A stretch of 64,000 nucleotides of DNA from assembly GCA_963771595.1 (NCBI GenBank), contig CAVYUC010000026.1, positions 1 to 64,000 of the forward strand, given 5' to 3'. This DNA comes from CAVYUC01 sp963771595. GTDB taxonomy: Bacteria; Bacteroidota; Bacteroidia; Bacteroidales; Prolixibacteraceae. Position 1 is the stretch's first letter; the number at the start of each line of letters is the position of its first letter. Shown piece after piece: positions 25,426 through 33,941 of this stretch. Below the pieces are notes generated by a model. It made no database searches. It was given only the letters and a program-made list of their open reading frames with translations, and was not told the DNA's origin. A program made the translations under genes and the position numbers.

Positions 25426-26217
25426 TTAATTCCGGTTGATTTTCAGGTAAGACGGGGCTTGATTCATTGAAAAGTAAATTTCGGCCACATCGCCGCTTTT
25501 CCATTTTTTGGCTATTTGGCTGTAACTGCCCGGTTTTGCAACATATTTAACACCGCTCACTGTTACTGTTGCATCTTCGGCCCACGAAGGAATACGCACA
25601 AAAAGTTCGATGTAACGGTTTTCGCCCATCGTAAATTTAAGCTCAATTCTTCCGGTTTTCGGGAAATTGGTTTCCATTTCAATTTTTACATGCCCATGAA
25701 GTGTATGCTCATAATTAATTTCGGCAGGTATATACAGATTGGCATGAATATGATCGACATTTTTGGTAAAAATACAGGAGGCAATTACATCGGATAATTG
25801 TTTATCAACCAAATGCTGGTTTAACCGCACATAAAAGAAATGTTCGAGTTCCTCTGCATATTTTTCCTCTCCGGTTAACTGGAAGAGCAGGCAGGTATTT
25901 TCGGCCCATTGTACTGCCGCCGCACGATTTAAAGTAATTTCAGTATTACAGTTTTCCCATTCCATCTTCATTTTCTCCAAACTGAACTTTTCATTTTTTT
26001 CATTGTAAAAACGGGCAAATTCCGTTAACCTGTTTAAACATTCAGGAAAAGTTGTTTGGACAGAATCCGCGGCAACACGCGCAGTATCCATTATATTGTT
26101 TTTCAGGATTACTTTTTCGGGAGGAATTCTTTCGAATAAAATGTCCGGAAACTTTTGTTCTTGTCGGCATGCTACCAGCGAAATTAAAATGACAACAAGC
26201 AAAAATCTGTTTTTCAT
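25426..26217 (-). CDS. Lipoprotein resembling the C-terminal part of GH127-type beta-L-arabinofuranosidases
   Basis: A 263-residue lipoprotein (ISLVACRQEQ, Cys at 17). The second half matches the beta-sandwich of GH127/DUF1680 enzymes: HANLYIPAEINYE, VKIEMETNFPKTGRIEL, ELFVRIPSWAED, and a final GSY...KKWKSGDVAEIYF. The region before it contains a piece of the helical barrel (ENTCLLFQLTGEEKYAEELEHFFYVRL), but most of the (alpha/alpha)6 barrel with its catalytic cysteine/glutamate site is missing. It may be a non-catalytic binding protein or a degraded enzyme; the frame is clean from signal peptide to stop, favouring a functional short form. Confidence 0.7.
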   Translation of the reverse strand: MKNRFLLVVILISLVACRQEQKFPDILFERIPPEKVILKNNIMDTARVAADSVQTTFPECLNRLTEFARFYNEKNEKFSLEKMKMEWENCNTEITLNRAAAVQWAENTCLLFQLTGEEKYAEELEHFFYVRLNQHLVDKQLSDVIASCIFTKNVDHIHANLYIPAEINYEHTLHGHVKIEMETNFPKTGRIELKFTMGENRYIELFVRIPSWAEDATVTVSGVKYVAKPGSYSQIAKKWKSGDVAEIYFSMNQAPSYLKINRN

Positions 26218-26281
26218 ATTTATTATGGATTCGGATACTTTGGAATAGTAACATCAATTGGTTTGGAGGGTTCAAATTAAA

Positions 26282-27133
26282 TCAGTAAAAAGTTTTTTGA
26301 ATGTATTTACTAAATTCAGGGAAGGTGTTTTGTTCCACTTTTTTTTCATAGAACCCCATGTAAAAAATATTTTTTTGATTAAGCAGCGGAACAGCATTTT
26401 TATCGCGTCCGAACCCAAATACTACCATTCCATCTTTTGACTCAATACCATCAGACGAATTGCCTAAAAATCCAAAGGTATCTTTCCGGTTATCTTTATT
26501 TTTTTGAACGATAAACAATACACGGTCTGTATTTTCATGACCAAAGAATACAAAATTCCAAAAACCATATTCTTCTTCCCCTTTAAAATAATCGGGTTTT
26601 GCAGGATTGACTCCCTCATTTGTTCCCCAATACTGCTTCTCCGGCTCAAATTCACCTCCCGGAACTCCTTCATATAAAAACCAGTAATTCCGTTCTTCCG
26701 ATGGATTTTTTAAAATCTGTAATTCCACATATTTTGAATGAAAGATATACATCCATTCCCATTTTCCATCCAGGCTCTTTACTTTTATATTTCTGTTGTT
26801 TACCTTAAAACTCAGAGCTTTGTTGAATCCCGGGTGACCAATTCCGTTTCCATCGCCTCCAAAGACAAGATTTGGCAATCCCCGGTAATCTCCGGCAGCC
26901 GATTCAGGATATTTTTCTTCCGGCAGTCGTTTCCAGTTTATCCAGTCTTTATTTTCGCTGTCGGCAATTCGTGATATTCCTCCTGAAAATTTATCGATGT
27001 ACCATTCATAATTTGCTGTTTTAACTTTAAAATGTGCTCTCTTTTTAAATGTAGTTTCACTGATTTCCATCTGGGCATAAACCGGATTAAAACAGAACAA
27101 AATGAGTATGAAAAACAACAAATACCGCAGCAT
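26282..27133 (-). CDS. Exported protein of unknown function
   Basis: A 283-residue protein with a signal peptide (cleavage after VYAQ, about 21). The mature part is rich in aromatic residues and beta-strand-like (FKVKTANYEWYIDKFSGGISRI, VELQILKNPSEERNYWFLYEGVPGGEF, GFWNFVFFGHE, cited in short pieces), reminiscent of sugar-binding or polysaccharide-lyase-type beta sandwiches, but I do not recognise a family. It is upstream of the GH127-like lipoprotein (64 nt) and galM on the same strand, which suggests a role in glycan handling. Confidence 0.65.
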   Translation of the reverse strand: MLRYLLFFILILFCFNPVYAQMEISETTFKKRAHFKVKTANYEWYIDKFSGGISRIADSENKDWINWKRLPEEKYPESAAGDYRGLPNLVFGGDGNGIGHPGFNKALSFKVNNRNIKVKSLDGKWEWMYIFHSKYVELQILKNPSEERNYWFLYEGVPGGEFEPEKQYWGTNEGVNPAKPDYFKGEEEYGFWNFVFFGHENTDRVLFIVQKNKDNRKDTFGFLGNSSDGIESKDGMVVFGFGRDKNAVPLLNQKNIFYMGFYEKKVEQNTFPEFSKYIQKTFY

Positions 27134-27323
27134 AGCAAGCCGTTTTATTTTCGATTAAAATACAAAAATTTATTCCATATATTAGCAGATTGAATTCAAA
27201 GATAACTGCAATGATAATTTTAAACCGTACCCATCCGTTTAATCCGGTACTGTATTAAACCGGAAAAGTAATCCGGTGTAATTTGTTGCAGTTTATTCAC
27301 TTTCTTTTCATAAATTTCCACGA

Positions 27324-28757
27324 ATGTCCGATAAAAAATTTGAAGGTTTGACTTTATTAAAACCAGACAAACTTCGCGAGCTTTGGCAAGATATTAAAGA
27401 GTCACTCTCGGGTACCGAACGCGATTTCACCGAAACAACAGTTGGCCGGTCCATTCTTATTCTTGCTGTTCCCATGATTTTGGAAATGATCATGGAATCG
27501 GTATTTGCTGTGGTTGATATCTTTTTTGTTTCGAAACTGGGTGCCGGAGCAGTGGCCACTGTTGGAATTACTGAATCGGTGATGACAGTTGTTTATGCCA
27601 TTGGGGTTGGATTAAGCACTGCAACTACAGCGCTTGTTTCGCGGCGAATTGGTCAGAAAAAGAAAGATGAAGCGAGTGTAGTTGCATTCCAGGCCATTCT
27701 TTTAGGTGTTTTCATTTCCTTTTTGATTGCTGTTCCGGGCGTACTTTTTGCAAAATCATTTTTGCAAATTATGGGGGCTTCGGAAGAAATGGCTGCAGAA
27801 GGTTATCTTTTTCCGGCAATCATGTTTGGCGGGAATATGGTAATAATGCTCCTTTTTATTATAAATGCAGTTTTCCGTAGTTCGGGTGATGCTGCCGTTT
27901 CCATGCGCGTAATCTGGGTAGCCAATCTAATCAACCTTGTTCTTGATCCGCTGTTAATTTTCGGTATTGGCTTTTTTCCCGAGATGGGTTTGAAAGGAGC
28001 AGCAATTGCTACAACAATTGGACGAGGTGTCGGTGTCATGTTTCAGTTTTATCTGCTTTTTAAAGGTAAGTACCGGATTAAACTTTATTTAAACAGTCTT
28101 GTAATTAAACTGAGTGTAATGCTGAACCTCTTAAAGATTTCGGGTGGTGGCATTTTTCAGAATCTGGTGGCAACGTCGAGCTGGATTTTGCTGGTAAGAA
28201 TTATTGCTGTTTCCGGTCCGGAAGCGTTGGCCGGATATACTATCGCTATCCGGATAATTATTTTTATTCTGCTGCCGTCGTGGGGATTAAGCAATGCTGC
28301 TGCAACCCTTGTAGGTCAGAATCTGGGTGCAAAGCAACCGCAGCGGGCCGAAAAATCAGTCTGGATAACAGGTTATGTAAATATGGTTTTTATGGGGCTG
28401 ATGGGAACTTTATTGGCCATCTTTCCAAATTTCTTTATCGGATTATTCATTGCTGATGTTGCTGTGGTTGAGAATGGAACAGTTGCCTTGCGAATTATAA
28501 GTTATGGGTTTCTTTTTTACGCTTTGGGAATGGTGCTGGTACAAGGCTTCAATGGCAGTGGAGATACCATGACACCAACAAAAATAAATCTTGTAAGCTT
28601 TTGGATATTCGAAATTCCATTGGCCTATTTTTTGGCCATTGTTTTAAATATGGGAATTATTGGTGCCAGCATCGCGATTGTTTGTGCCGAAAGTTTACTC
28701 ACCCTTATTACCTTATTTCTGTTCAAAAAAGGGAAGTGGAAACTCCGGGAGGTTTAA
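27324..28757 (+). CDS. MATE family efflux transporter
   Basis: A 477-residue protein with about 50 residues of cytoplasmic leader followed by twelve transmembrane helices in two homologous halves, the MATE architecture (VGRSILILAVPMILEM...VFAVVDIFFVSKLGA; later LVGQNLGAKQPQRAEKSVW and VQGFNGSGDTMTPT, quoted in pieces). These carriers export cationic drugs or other solutes using Na+ or H+ gradients. It starts 190 bp from the divergent exported protein. Substrate unknown; the extended N-terminus is common in Bacteroidota members. Confidence 0.93.
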   Translation: MSDKKFEGLTLLKPDKLRELWQDIKESLSGTERDFTETTVGRSILILAVPMILEMIMESVFAVVDIFFVSKLGAGAVATVGITESVMTVVYAIGVGLSTATTALVSRRIGQKKKDEASVVAFQAILLGVFISFLIAVPGVLFAKSFLQIMGASEEMAAEGYLFPAIMFGGNMVIMLLFIINAVFRSSGDAAVSMRVIWVANLINLVLDPLLIFGIGFFPEMGLKGAAIATTIGRGVGVMFQFYLLFKGKYRIKLYLNSLVIKLSVMLNLLKISGGGIFQNLVATSSWILLVRIIAVSGPEALAGYTIAIRIIIFILLPSWGLSNAAATLVGQNLGAKQPQRAEKSVWITGYVNMVFMGLMGTLLAIFPNFFIGLFIADVAVVENGTVALRIISYGFLFYALGMVLVQGFNGSGDTMTPTKINLVSFWIFEIPLAYFLAIVLNMGIIGASIAIVCAESLLTLITLFLFKKGKWKLREV

Positions 28758-28873
28758 CCGGCAGATAATGAACTTCATCTTTTGACTTTGAAATCGGAAA
28801 TATTTTTTTAAAACATACAGATTAACTTGCTTTTCCCAAAAAATTAATCAAACTTACAACTAAAAATACCTTA

Positions 28874-31069
28874 ATGACATCACTTGTTTTTATCATATTG
28901 TTTGCCATTAGTATTCCCGGCTTTGAACAAGCTTATATTATTTATTATCAAGACAAACAATGGAGTAACAATAAAAACAAATACAAACAGATTGTTCTTT
29001 ATCTTGATACCGGACAATCATATGTAGCACAATCGCCCGACTCGGCGCTTGTATATTCTCAAAAAGCCTTAAATACCTCCCTTCAAATGAGTTTTAAAAG
29101 CGGGCAAGCTGCGGCAAATTTACTTGCCGCAAAAGCTTTCAACGCAAAAAAAGAATTTAACAAGGCATTGGCAATTATTGAAAATCCGATAATAATATTC
29201 CAGTCGGATAGTAATGAAACCAAACTGGCAGAATGTTTTTATGAAAAAGGTTATGCATATTATTACAGCGGGATAAATGACAGTTCGCTGATTTATTCAG
29301 ACAAAGCACTTGCTTTCTTTAATCCGGAGAAGCACCGGCAGGAAATTGCCAATACCCTTTCGTTAAAAGGTTTGTGTTACTGGAACATGGGTCGCTATAC
29401 CGAAGGGTTAACCAATATAAACAATTCACTCTCCTTGTTACAGCAAATCAATGATACTGCTCAAATTGCATCGGCATTAAATATAAAAGGAGCTGCATTT
29501 TGGGGCTTGGGCAATCATGAAAGAGCATTGGAATGTTTTTTTGAGTCATTGTATCTGCGGGAAAAAATAAATGCAGATGCCGGAGAATTAATGATTTCCT
29601 ATAACAACATCGGAATCGTTTATCAAAGCTGGCAACATGGAAATGAAGCATTTAAGTATTATAAAAAAGGTGAAAAACTGATTCCCGAAACCAATAATCA
29701 GACCGCAATTGCCTACACCTTTTTAAATCTGGGTACTCATTATATCGAAATAAATAAAACCGATAGTGCAATGCATTATCTTAATCTTGCAAAAGAAGGA
29801 TACTCAGCAACAAATGATATTAATGGAATTTGCCTGACTAAAATCAGGATAGCACAAAGTGAAACAATAAACGGAAATTTTTTGCAAGCTGAAGATTTAT
29901 TGAGAAGTGCAATTGAAGATTCTCATATTTCGAAAAATAAACACCGTGAAGCACTTGCCCGGTATCATCTTGCAGAAAATGAACTCGCTCAGAATAACTA
30001 CAACCAATCACTTGAGTTCTCGTTTCAAAGTCTCGAGCTTGCCAAATCCGGTGGATACAAGGATTTACTTTTCGATTTATACAGGCAGTTATCAGATATT
30101 TACGAGAATATGAGTGATTTTAAATATTCGCTTGAAATGTTGAAAAAGGCGGCTTTATTAAAAGATGAAATTTACCAGGAGAATTTTGCAATTCAGCAGG
30201 AATTGCTTCAGTTAACGCAAGAATATGAGCAGAAAGAACTTGAGAATATCACCCTTAAAACACAAAATCAGGCGAAAGAAAAAATCATCAGATATCAAAC
30301 ATTTGGTGCAATTCTAATTTTTCTTTTGCTTATTGTTTTTTTTATTATGAATTATTCACTGTCTAAAAAGAAAAAACAACTGCAGGAGGCAAATCAGGCA
30401 AAAGACAAAATATTCTCCATTGTTGCCCATGATCTGCGCGGACCTGTTGGCAACCTGAATAATATGATTGATTTAATGGTATCCGAAAACATGGAGAAAA
30501 ATTACCGCAATATTCTGAATACCTTTAAGCCGGTAATTACCAATTCATACAATATGCTTGAAAACCTGCTGGTGTGGGCAAAATCAAATCTTGGCAATCT
30601 TGAATTTGAAGGCAGCAACATTCCCCTTCAAAAGACTATTGGTGAAACAATTATACCATTTTTAAATATCGCAGCACAAAAATCGATAAATATTGATTTC
30701 AAAACAAAAAAGGAAATTATTGTTTTTGCAGATGTTATCCTTCTGCAAACAATTATCCGGAATTTATTAAATAATGCCATCAAATTTTCAAACGAAGGTG
30801 GTAGCATAATAATTGAAGCAGAAACAACAGAAAAACAAGCTGTTGTTTCCGTTGCAGATACTGGTATAGGAATTCCGGAAGAAAAGCAAGAACATTTATT
30901 TGAAGGGAAATTTCATGCGACCGGCACAAGGGAAGAAAAAGGTTCAGGTCTTGGATTAATGCTTTGTTATGAAATGGCCGTTAAAAACGGAGGCTCTCTT
31001 TGGTTTAAAAGCACCCGGGGGCATGGAAGCACATTCAGCTTTTCGGTCCCGGTTGTTCAGGATTTTTAA
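28874..31069 (+). CDS. TPR-containing sensor histidine kinase
   Basis: A 731-residue membrane kinase. A short N-terminal hydrophobic segment precedes a large periplasmic region of tetratricopeptide repeats (about 40-430; e.g. AECFYEKGYAYYYSGINDSS, ISYNNIGIVYQSW). A coiled coil, one transmembrane helix (about 475-495) and the kinase core follow: phosphoacceptor FSIVAHDLRGP (H about 518), then ATP-binding N box NNAIKFS, G1 DTGIGIP and G2 GSGLGL. This is a typical Bacteroidota TPR kinase. No response regulator gene is adjacent, so its partner is elsewhere. The stimulus is unknown. Confidence 0.93.
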   Translation: MTSLVFIILFAISIPGFEQAYIIYYQDKQWSNNKNKYKQIVLYLDTGQSYVAQSPDSALVYSQKALNTSLQMSFKSGQAAANLLAAKAFNAKKEFNKALAIIENPIIIFQSDSNETKLAECFYEKGYAYYYSGINDSSLIYSDKALAFFNPEKHRQEIANTLSLKGLCYWNMGRYTEGLTNINNSLSLLQQINDTAQIASALNIKGAAFWGLGNHERALECFFESLYLREKINADAGELMISYNNIGIVYQSWQHGNEAFKYYKKGEKLIPETNNQTAIAYTFLNLGTHYIEINKTDSAMHYLNLAKEGYSATNDINGICLTKIRIAQSETINGNFLQAEDLLRSAIEDSHISKNKHREALARYHLAENELAQNNYNQSLEFSFQSLELAKSGGYKDLLFDLYRQLSDIYENMSDFKYSLEMLKKAALLKDEIYQENFAIQQELLQLTQEYEQKELENITLKTQNQAKEKIIRYQTFGAILIFLLLIVFFIMNYSLSKKKKQLQEANQAKDKIFSIVAHDLRGPVGNLNNMIDLMVSENMEKNYRNILNTFKPVITNSYNMLENLLVWAKSNLGNLEFEGSNIPLQKTIGETIIPFLNIAAQKSINIDFKTKKEIIVFADVILLQTIIRNLLNNAIKFSNEGGSIIIEAETTEKQAVVSVADTGIGIPEEKQEHLFEGKFHATGTREEKGSGLGLMLCYEMAVKNGGSLWFKSTRGHGSTFSFSVPVVQDF

Positions 31070-31207
31070 TAAATCCAAGCCTTGAGACTAAAAAAACATT
31101 TCATTTAATTTTGTGTTTTTAGAATAGATGTAACCTGTTGATTTTAGTGTTCCGGTTATTATTAAATACATACATTTTAAATAAAGCTTTTAATTTCAGT
31201 ATTGCTC

Positions 31208-31801
31208 ATGAAAAATGTAAAAACAGTTGATGAATTTATCCTCAAATCAAAATATGGAAAAGAAATTCTGATTTTGCTGCGCGAATTAATTTCAAAGACT
31301 GGTCTGGAAGAAACTATAAAATGGGGAGCGCCTGTTTATACCTTAGACGGGAAAAACATTGTTGGGATAAGTTCATTTAAAGCCTATTCGGGACTTTGGT
31401 TTTTTCAGGGGGCGCTATTAAAAGATAAAGAGAATGTGCTTGTTAATGCACAGGAAGATAAAACCAAAGCCCTCCGACAGTGGCGTTTTGCTTCGATTGA
31501 TGAAGTGGATGAAAATCTGGTTCTTGAGTATCTGAATGAGGCCATCCAAAATCAAAAAAAGAATAAAGAAATAAAACCTGAACGCAATAAGGCGCTTGTC
31601 ATTCCCGAAGAACTTGAAGAACTATTCACAGAAAATCCACTGCTAAAAAAGCGTTATAATGAATTCAGTCCGGGCAAACAACGTGAATTTGCAGAATATA
31701 TCACTGATGCAAAAAGAGAGGACACAAGAATTAACAGGATAAATAAAATCATTCCACTTATCAGGGATGGAATTGGATTGAACGATAAATACCGAAAATA
31801 A
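31208..31801 (+). CDS. DUF1801/YdeI-OmdA family protein
   Basis: A 197-residue soluble protein with an N-terminal DUF1801 domain (LISKTGLEETIKWGAPVYTLDGKN, in part; FKAYSGLWFFQGALL) and a C-terminal YdeI/OmpD-associated helical region (IPEELEELFTENPLLKKRYNEFSPGKQREF, in part, then YITDAKREDTRINRI). Functions in this superfamily are poorly defined; it includes proteins annotated as bacteriocin-protection or iron-chaperone-like (frataxin-like fold). ATG 31208 is used instead of the TTG two codons upstream. The SDR gene follows after 3 nt. Confidence 0.85.
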   Translation: MKNVKTVDEFILKSKYGKEILILLRELISKTGLEETIKWGAPVYTLDGKNIVGISSFKAYSGLWFFQGALLKDKENVLVNAQEDKTKALRQWRFASIDEVDENLVLEYLNEAIQNQKKNKEIKPERNKALVIPEELEELFTENPLLKKRYNEFSPGKQREFAEYITDAKREDTRINRINKIIPLIRDGIGLNDKYRK

Positions 31802-31804
31802 GTA

Positions 31805-32596
31805 ATGGAACTAAATATCAAAGACAAAGTTTATATGGTTGCTGCTTCCAGCAAAGGACTTGGTTTTGGCATCGCCCGCGAACTGGCAAAAAACGGAGCC
31901 ACGGTTTGTTTGGCCAGCCGCACAAAACATGAAGTAGAAGATGCTGCTCAAATTTTAAGAAATCAAACCGGCTCAGAAATTCATGCTTCAGTTTTCGATG
32001 CTGTAAAAACAGAATCGATTCAAAACTGGATATCAGAAATTACCAGTTCTTATCATCAGATTGATGGACTTGTTGTAAATGCCGGTGGCCCGCCTCCCGG
32101 AAATTTTGATGATTTCTCGGATGAAGACTGGGAAGCTGCATTTAATCTGACACTGATGAGTGCCGTCAGGTTGATTCGAGGTGTATTGCCGGTAATGCGC
32201 AAAACTGGCGGAGGAGCAATTTTGACAGTTACATCCATGTCGGTAAAAGAGCCGGTTGACCGGTTGCTGCTTTCCAATGTTTTCCGTTCGGGTGTAACAA
32301 GTTTGGTAAAAAGCCTGTCGAATGAACTTGCCGGCGAAAATATACGGGTAAATAATTTAATGCCTGGCCGGATGGATACTGACCGGTTAAAATCACTTGA
32401 TAAAAGCAATGCAGAAAAATCGGGCCTTACGATTTCTGAAGTTCAACAAAAAATGCATCAGCAAATTCCGGTTGGCCGTTATGGAACGATTGAAGAATTT
32501 GGAAAAGCCGGCGCTTTTTTGCTGTCACCGGCGGCTTCGTATATCACAGGAATAAGTCTGGCTGTGGATGGAGGATTTATGAAAACGGTGTGGTAA
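31805..32596 (+). CDS. Short-chain dehydrogenase/reductase
   Basis: A 263-residue classical SDR. The NAD(P)-binding glycine motif is AASSKGLGFGIA (about 13-24), NAGG occurs at about 91-94, and the C-terminus has SYITGISLAVDGGF, as in 3-oxoacyl-ACP reductase-like enzymes. The catalytic Ser-Tyr-Lys is unusual: the expected YxxxK after TVTSMSVKEP appears as LLLSNVFRSG, so Tyr and Lys are replaced. This substitution (S-N-V-F-R-S) is known in a subgroup of FabG-like proteins often annotated as SDRs, and the reaction is unclear. It is probably co-transcribed with the DUF1801 gene. Confidence 0.88.
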   Translation: MELNIKDKVYMVAASSKGLGFGIARELAKNGATVCLASRTKHEVEDAAQILRNQTGSEIHASVFDAVKTESIQNWISEITSSYHQIDGLVVNAGGPPPGNFDDFSDEDWEAAFNLTLMSAVRLIRGVLPVMRKTGGGAILTVTSMSVKEPVDRLLLSNVFRSGVTSLVKSLSNELAGENIRVNNLMPGRMDTDRLKSLDKSNAEKSGLTISEVQQKMHQQIPVGRYGTIEEFGKAGAFLLSPAASYITGISLAVDGGFMKTVW

Positions 32597-32615
32597 TAAA
32601 TGACATTTGAACCCA

Positions 32616-32642
32616 TAAAAAAACCCGGAAGAATCTTCCGGG
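32616..32642 (-). terminator. Rho-independent terminator of the thrS-infC-rpmI-rplT operon
   Basis: Perfect 8-bp stem CCCGGAAG/CTTCCGGG with a 3-base loop, followed on the - strand by about eight T. On the + strand the hairpin is followed by CTTTCATTT and could also stop the SDR transcript. Confidence 0.88.
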
Positions 32643-32678
32643 CTTTCATTTATTTCACCTTAAAATAATATGCTTTGC

Positions 32679-33023
32679 TTATTTTACTTTATCAACAACT
32701 GCTTTGAACGCCTCAGGCTGGTTCATGGCCAAATCGGCTAAAACTTTCCTGTTTATTTCAATATCGTTCTTTTTCAACAATCCCATTAACTGTGAATACG
32801 ACATTCCCTGAATACGGGCTGCGGCGTTAATACGCTGAATCCACAATGCGCGGAATGTTCTTTTCTTTGTTTTCCTGTCGCGGTAAGCATACTGCTGGCC
32901 TTTTTCCCAGGTATTCACTGCGACTGTCCAAACATTTTTACGCGCTCCGAAATAACCTTTCGACCTTTTCAGGATTTTTTTCCTTCGGGCACGTGATGCT
33001 GCATGATTTACACTTCTTGGCAT
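32679..33023 (-). CDS. rplT: 50S ribosomal protein L20
   Basis: A 114-residue L20 protein, beginning MPRSVNHAASRARRKKILKR (its basic rRNA-binding tail) and containing the conserved RKRTFR-like and LWIQRINAAAR segments. It binds 23S rRNA and is essential for early 50S assembly. It is the last gene of the classic thrS-infC-rpmI-rplT group, 100 nt after rpmI. In other bacteria L20 represses this operon by binding the leader; no specific leader structure was identified by eye here. Confidence 0.97.
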   Translation of the reverse strand: MPRSVNHAASRARRKKILKRSKGYFGARKNVWTVAVNTWEKGQQYAYRDRKTKKRTFRALWIQRINAAARIQGMSYSQLMGLLKKNDIEINRKVLADLAMNQPEAFKAVVDKVK

Positions 33024-33123
33024 ACTTTTACTTTTTTTGGTAACCGGCGTTTCCGTCTTATTTTAATTACAGAACACTTTTAGGCTCAATTACCTGGTTT
33101 ATTACTCTTTTTAATTTTTAAAA

Positions 33124-33321
33124 TTACTTCATGTTTAACAAAAGCTTCACGTTACTCTCATTGGTTTTATCAATGGTGGTCCAATAACCCAGGTTACGTT
33201 TGCGTTTCTTACTTTTTTTGGTAAGAATGTGGCTTTTGTAGGCATGTTTCCTTTTAATTTTACCTGATCCGGTTAACTTAAAACGTTTTTTAGCACCGGA
33301 ATTCGTTTTCATTTTTGGCAT
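33124..33321 (-). CDS. rpmI: 50S ribosomal protein L35
   Basis: A 65-residue L35 protein (MPKMKTNSGAKKRFKLTGSG, then KRKHAYKSHILTKKSKKRKR), very basic and typical in length. It is a component of the large ribosomal subunit. It is 34 nt downstream of infC and 100 nt upstream of rplT. Confidence 0.97.
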   Translation of the reverse strand: MPKMKTNSGAKKRFKLTGSGKIKRKHAYKSHILTKKSKKRKRNLGYWTTIDKTNESNVKLLLNMK

Positions 33322-33355
33322 AATCCTACTAATTAAATGTTATCAAAGAACTATA

Positions 33356-33922
33356 TTATTTCTTTTTCGGTGAAATTATCATTGTCATTCTTTTTCCTTC
33401 GAGTTTTGGCAGTTGTTCAACAGTACCAAGGTCTTCCAAAGCTGTTGCCAGTTTCAGCAACAAAATTTCGCCCTGTTCTTTAAACAAAATTGATCTTCCT
33501 TTAAAAAATACATATGCTTTCACTTTCGATCCTTCTTTCAGGAATTTTTCGGCATGGCGCATTTTAAACTCAAAGTCATGATCATCGGTTTGTGGTCCGA
33601 AACGGATTTCTTTCACCACAATTTTCACTGCCTTGGCCTTCATCTCTTTTTGTTTCTTTTTTTGCTGGTAAAGAAACTTGGAGTAATCCGTGATTTTACA
33701 AACAGGTGGCTCTGCACTTGGGGATATTTCTACCAAATCCAGTTCCATCTGGTCGGCCATTTTTAACGCTTCTCTAAGGGGGTAAACTCCCTGATTCTCA
33801 ATATTGTCGCCAACCAGCCTTATTTGAGGTGAAGTAATTTTTTCATTAACCCTGTGCTGTGGTTCGCGTTCCTTCCTTACGTATTTGGATCTTCCTGATC
33901 CGCCTTTTCTTTTAATTGCTAT
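33356..33922 (-). CDS. infC: Translation initiation factor IF-3, probable AUA start
   Basis: IF-3 binds the 30S subunit and monitors start-codon choice. The first in-frame ATG (33760) would remove the N-terminal domain, but homology continues upstream: HRVNEKITSPQIRLVGDNIE and VYPLREALKMADQMELDLVEIS. The frame remains open to a codon ATA at 33920-33922, located 8 nt after a perfect AGGAGG (33931-33936), giving a 188-residue protein starting (M)AIKRKGGSGRSKYV. No ATG, GTG or TTG fits between. IF-3 genes elsewhere use rare starts (AUU) for autoregulation. The C-terminal domain, ending TMIISPKKK, is normal. Confidence 0.88.
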   Translation of the reverse strand: MAIKRKGGSGRSKYVRKEREPQHRVNEKITSPQIRLVGDNIENQGVYPLREALKMADQMELDLVEISPSAEPPVCKITDYSKFLYQQKKKQKEMKAKAVKIVVKEIRFGPQTDDHDFEFKMRHAEKFLKEGSKVKAYVFFKGRSILFKEQGEILLLKLATALEDLGTVEQLPKLEGKRMTMIISPKKK

Positions 33923-33930
33923 TGTAATGT

Positions 33931-33936
33931 CCTCCT
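33931..33936 (-). promoter_or_regulatory. Shine-Dalgarno AGGAGG of infC
   Basis: A full AGGAGG on the - strand, 8 nt from the ATA codon that begins infC. Strong Shine-Dalgarno sequences are uncommon in this window, so its presence supports the rare start codon. Confidence 0.8.
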
Positions 33937-33941
33937 ATTGG

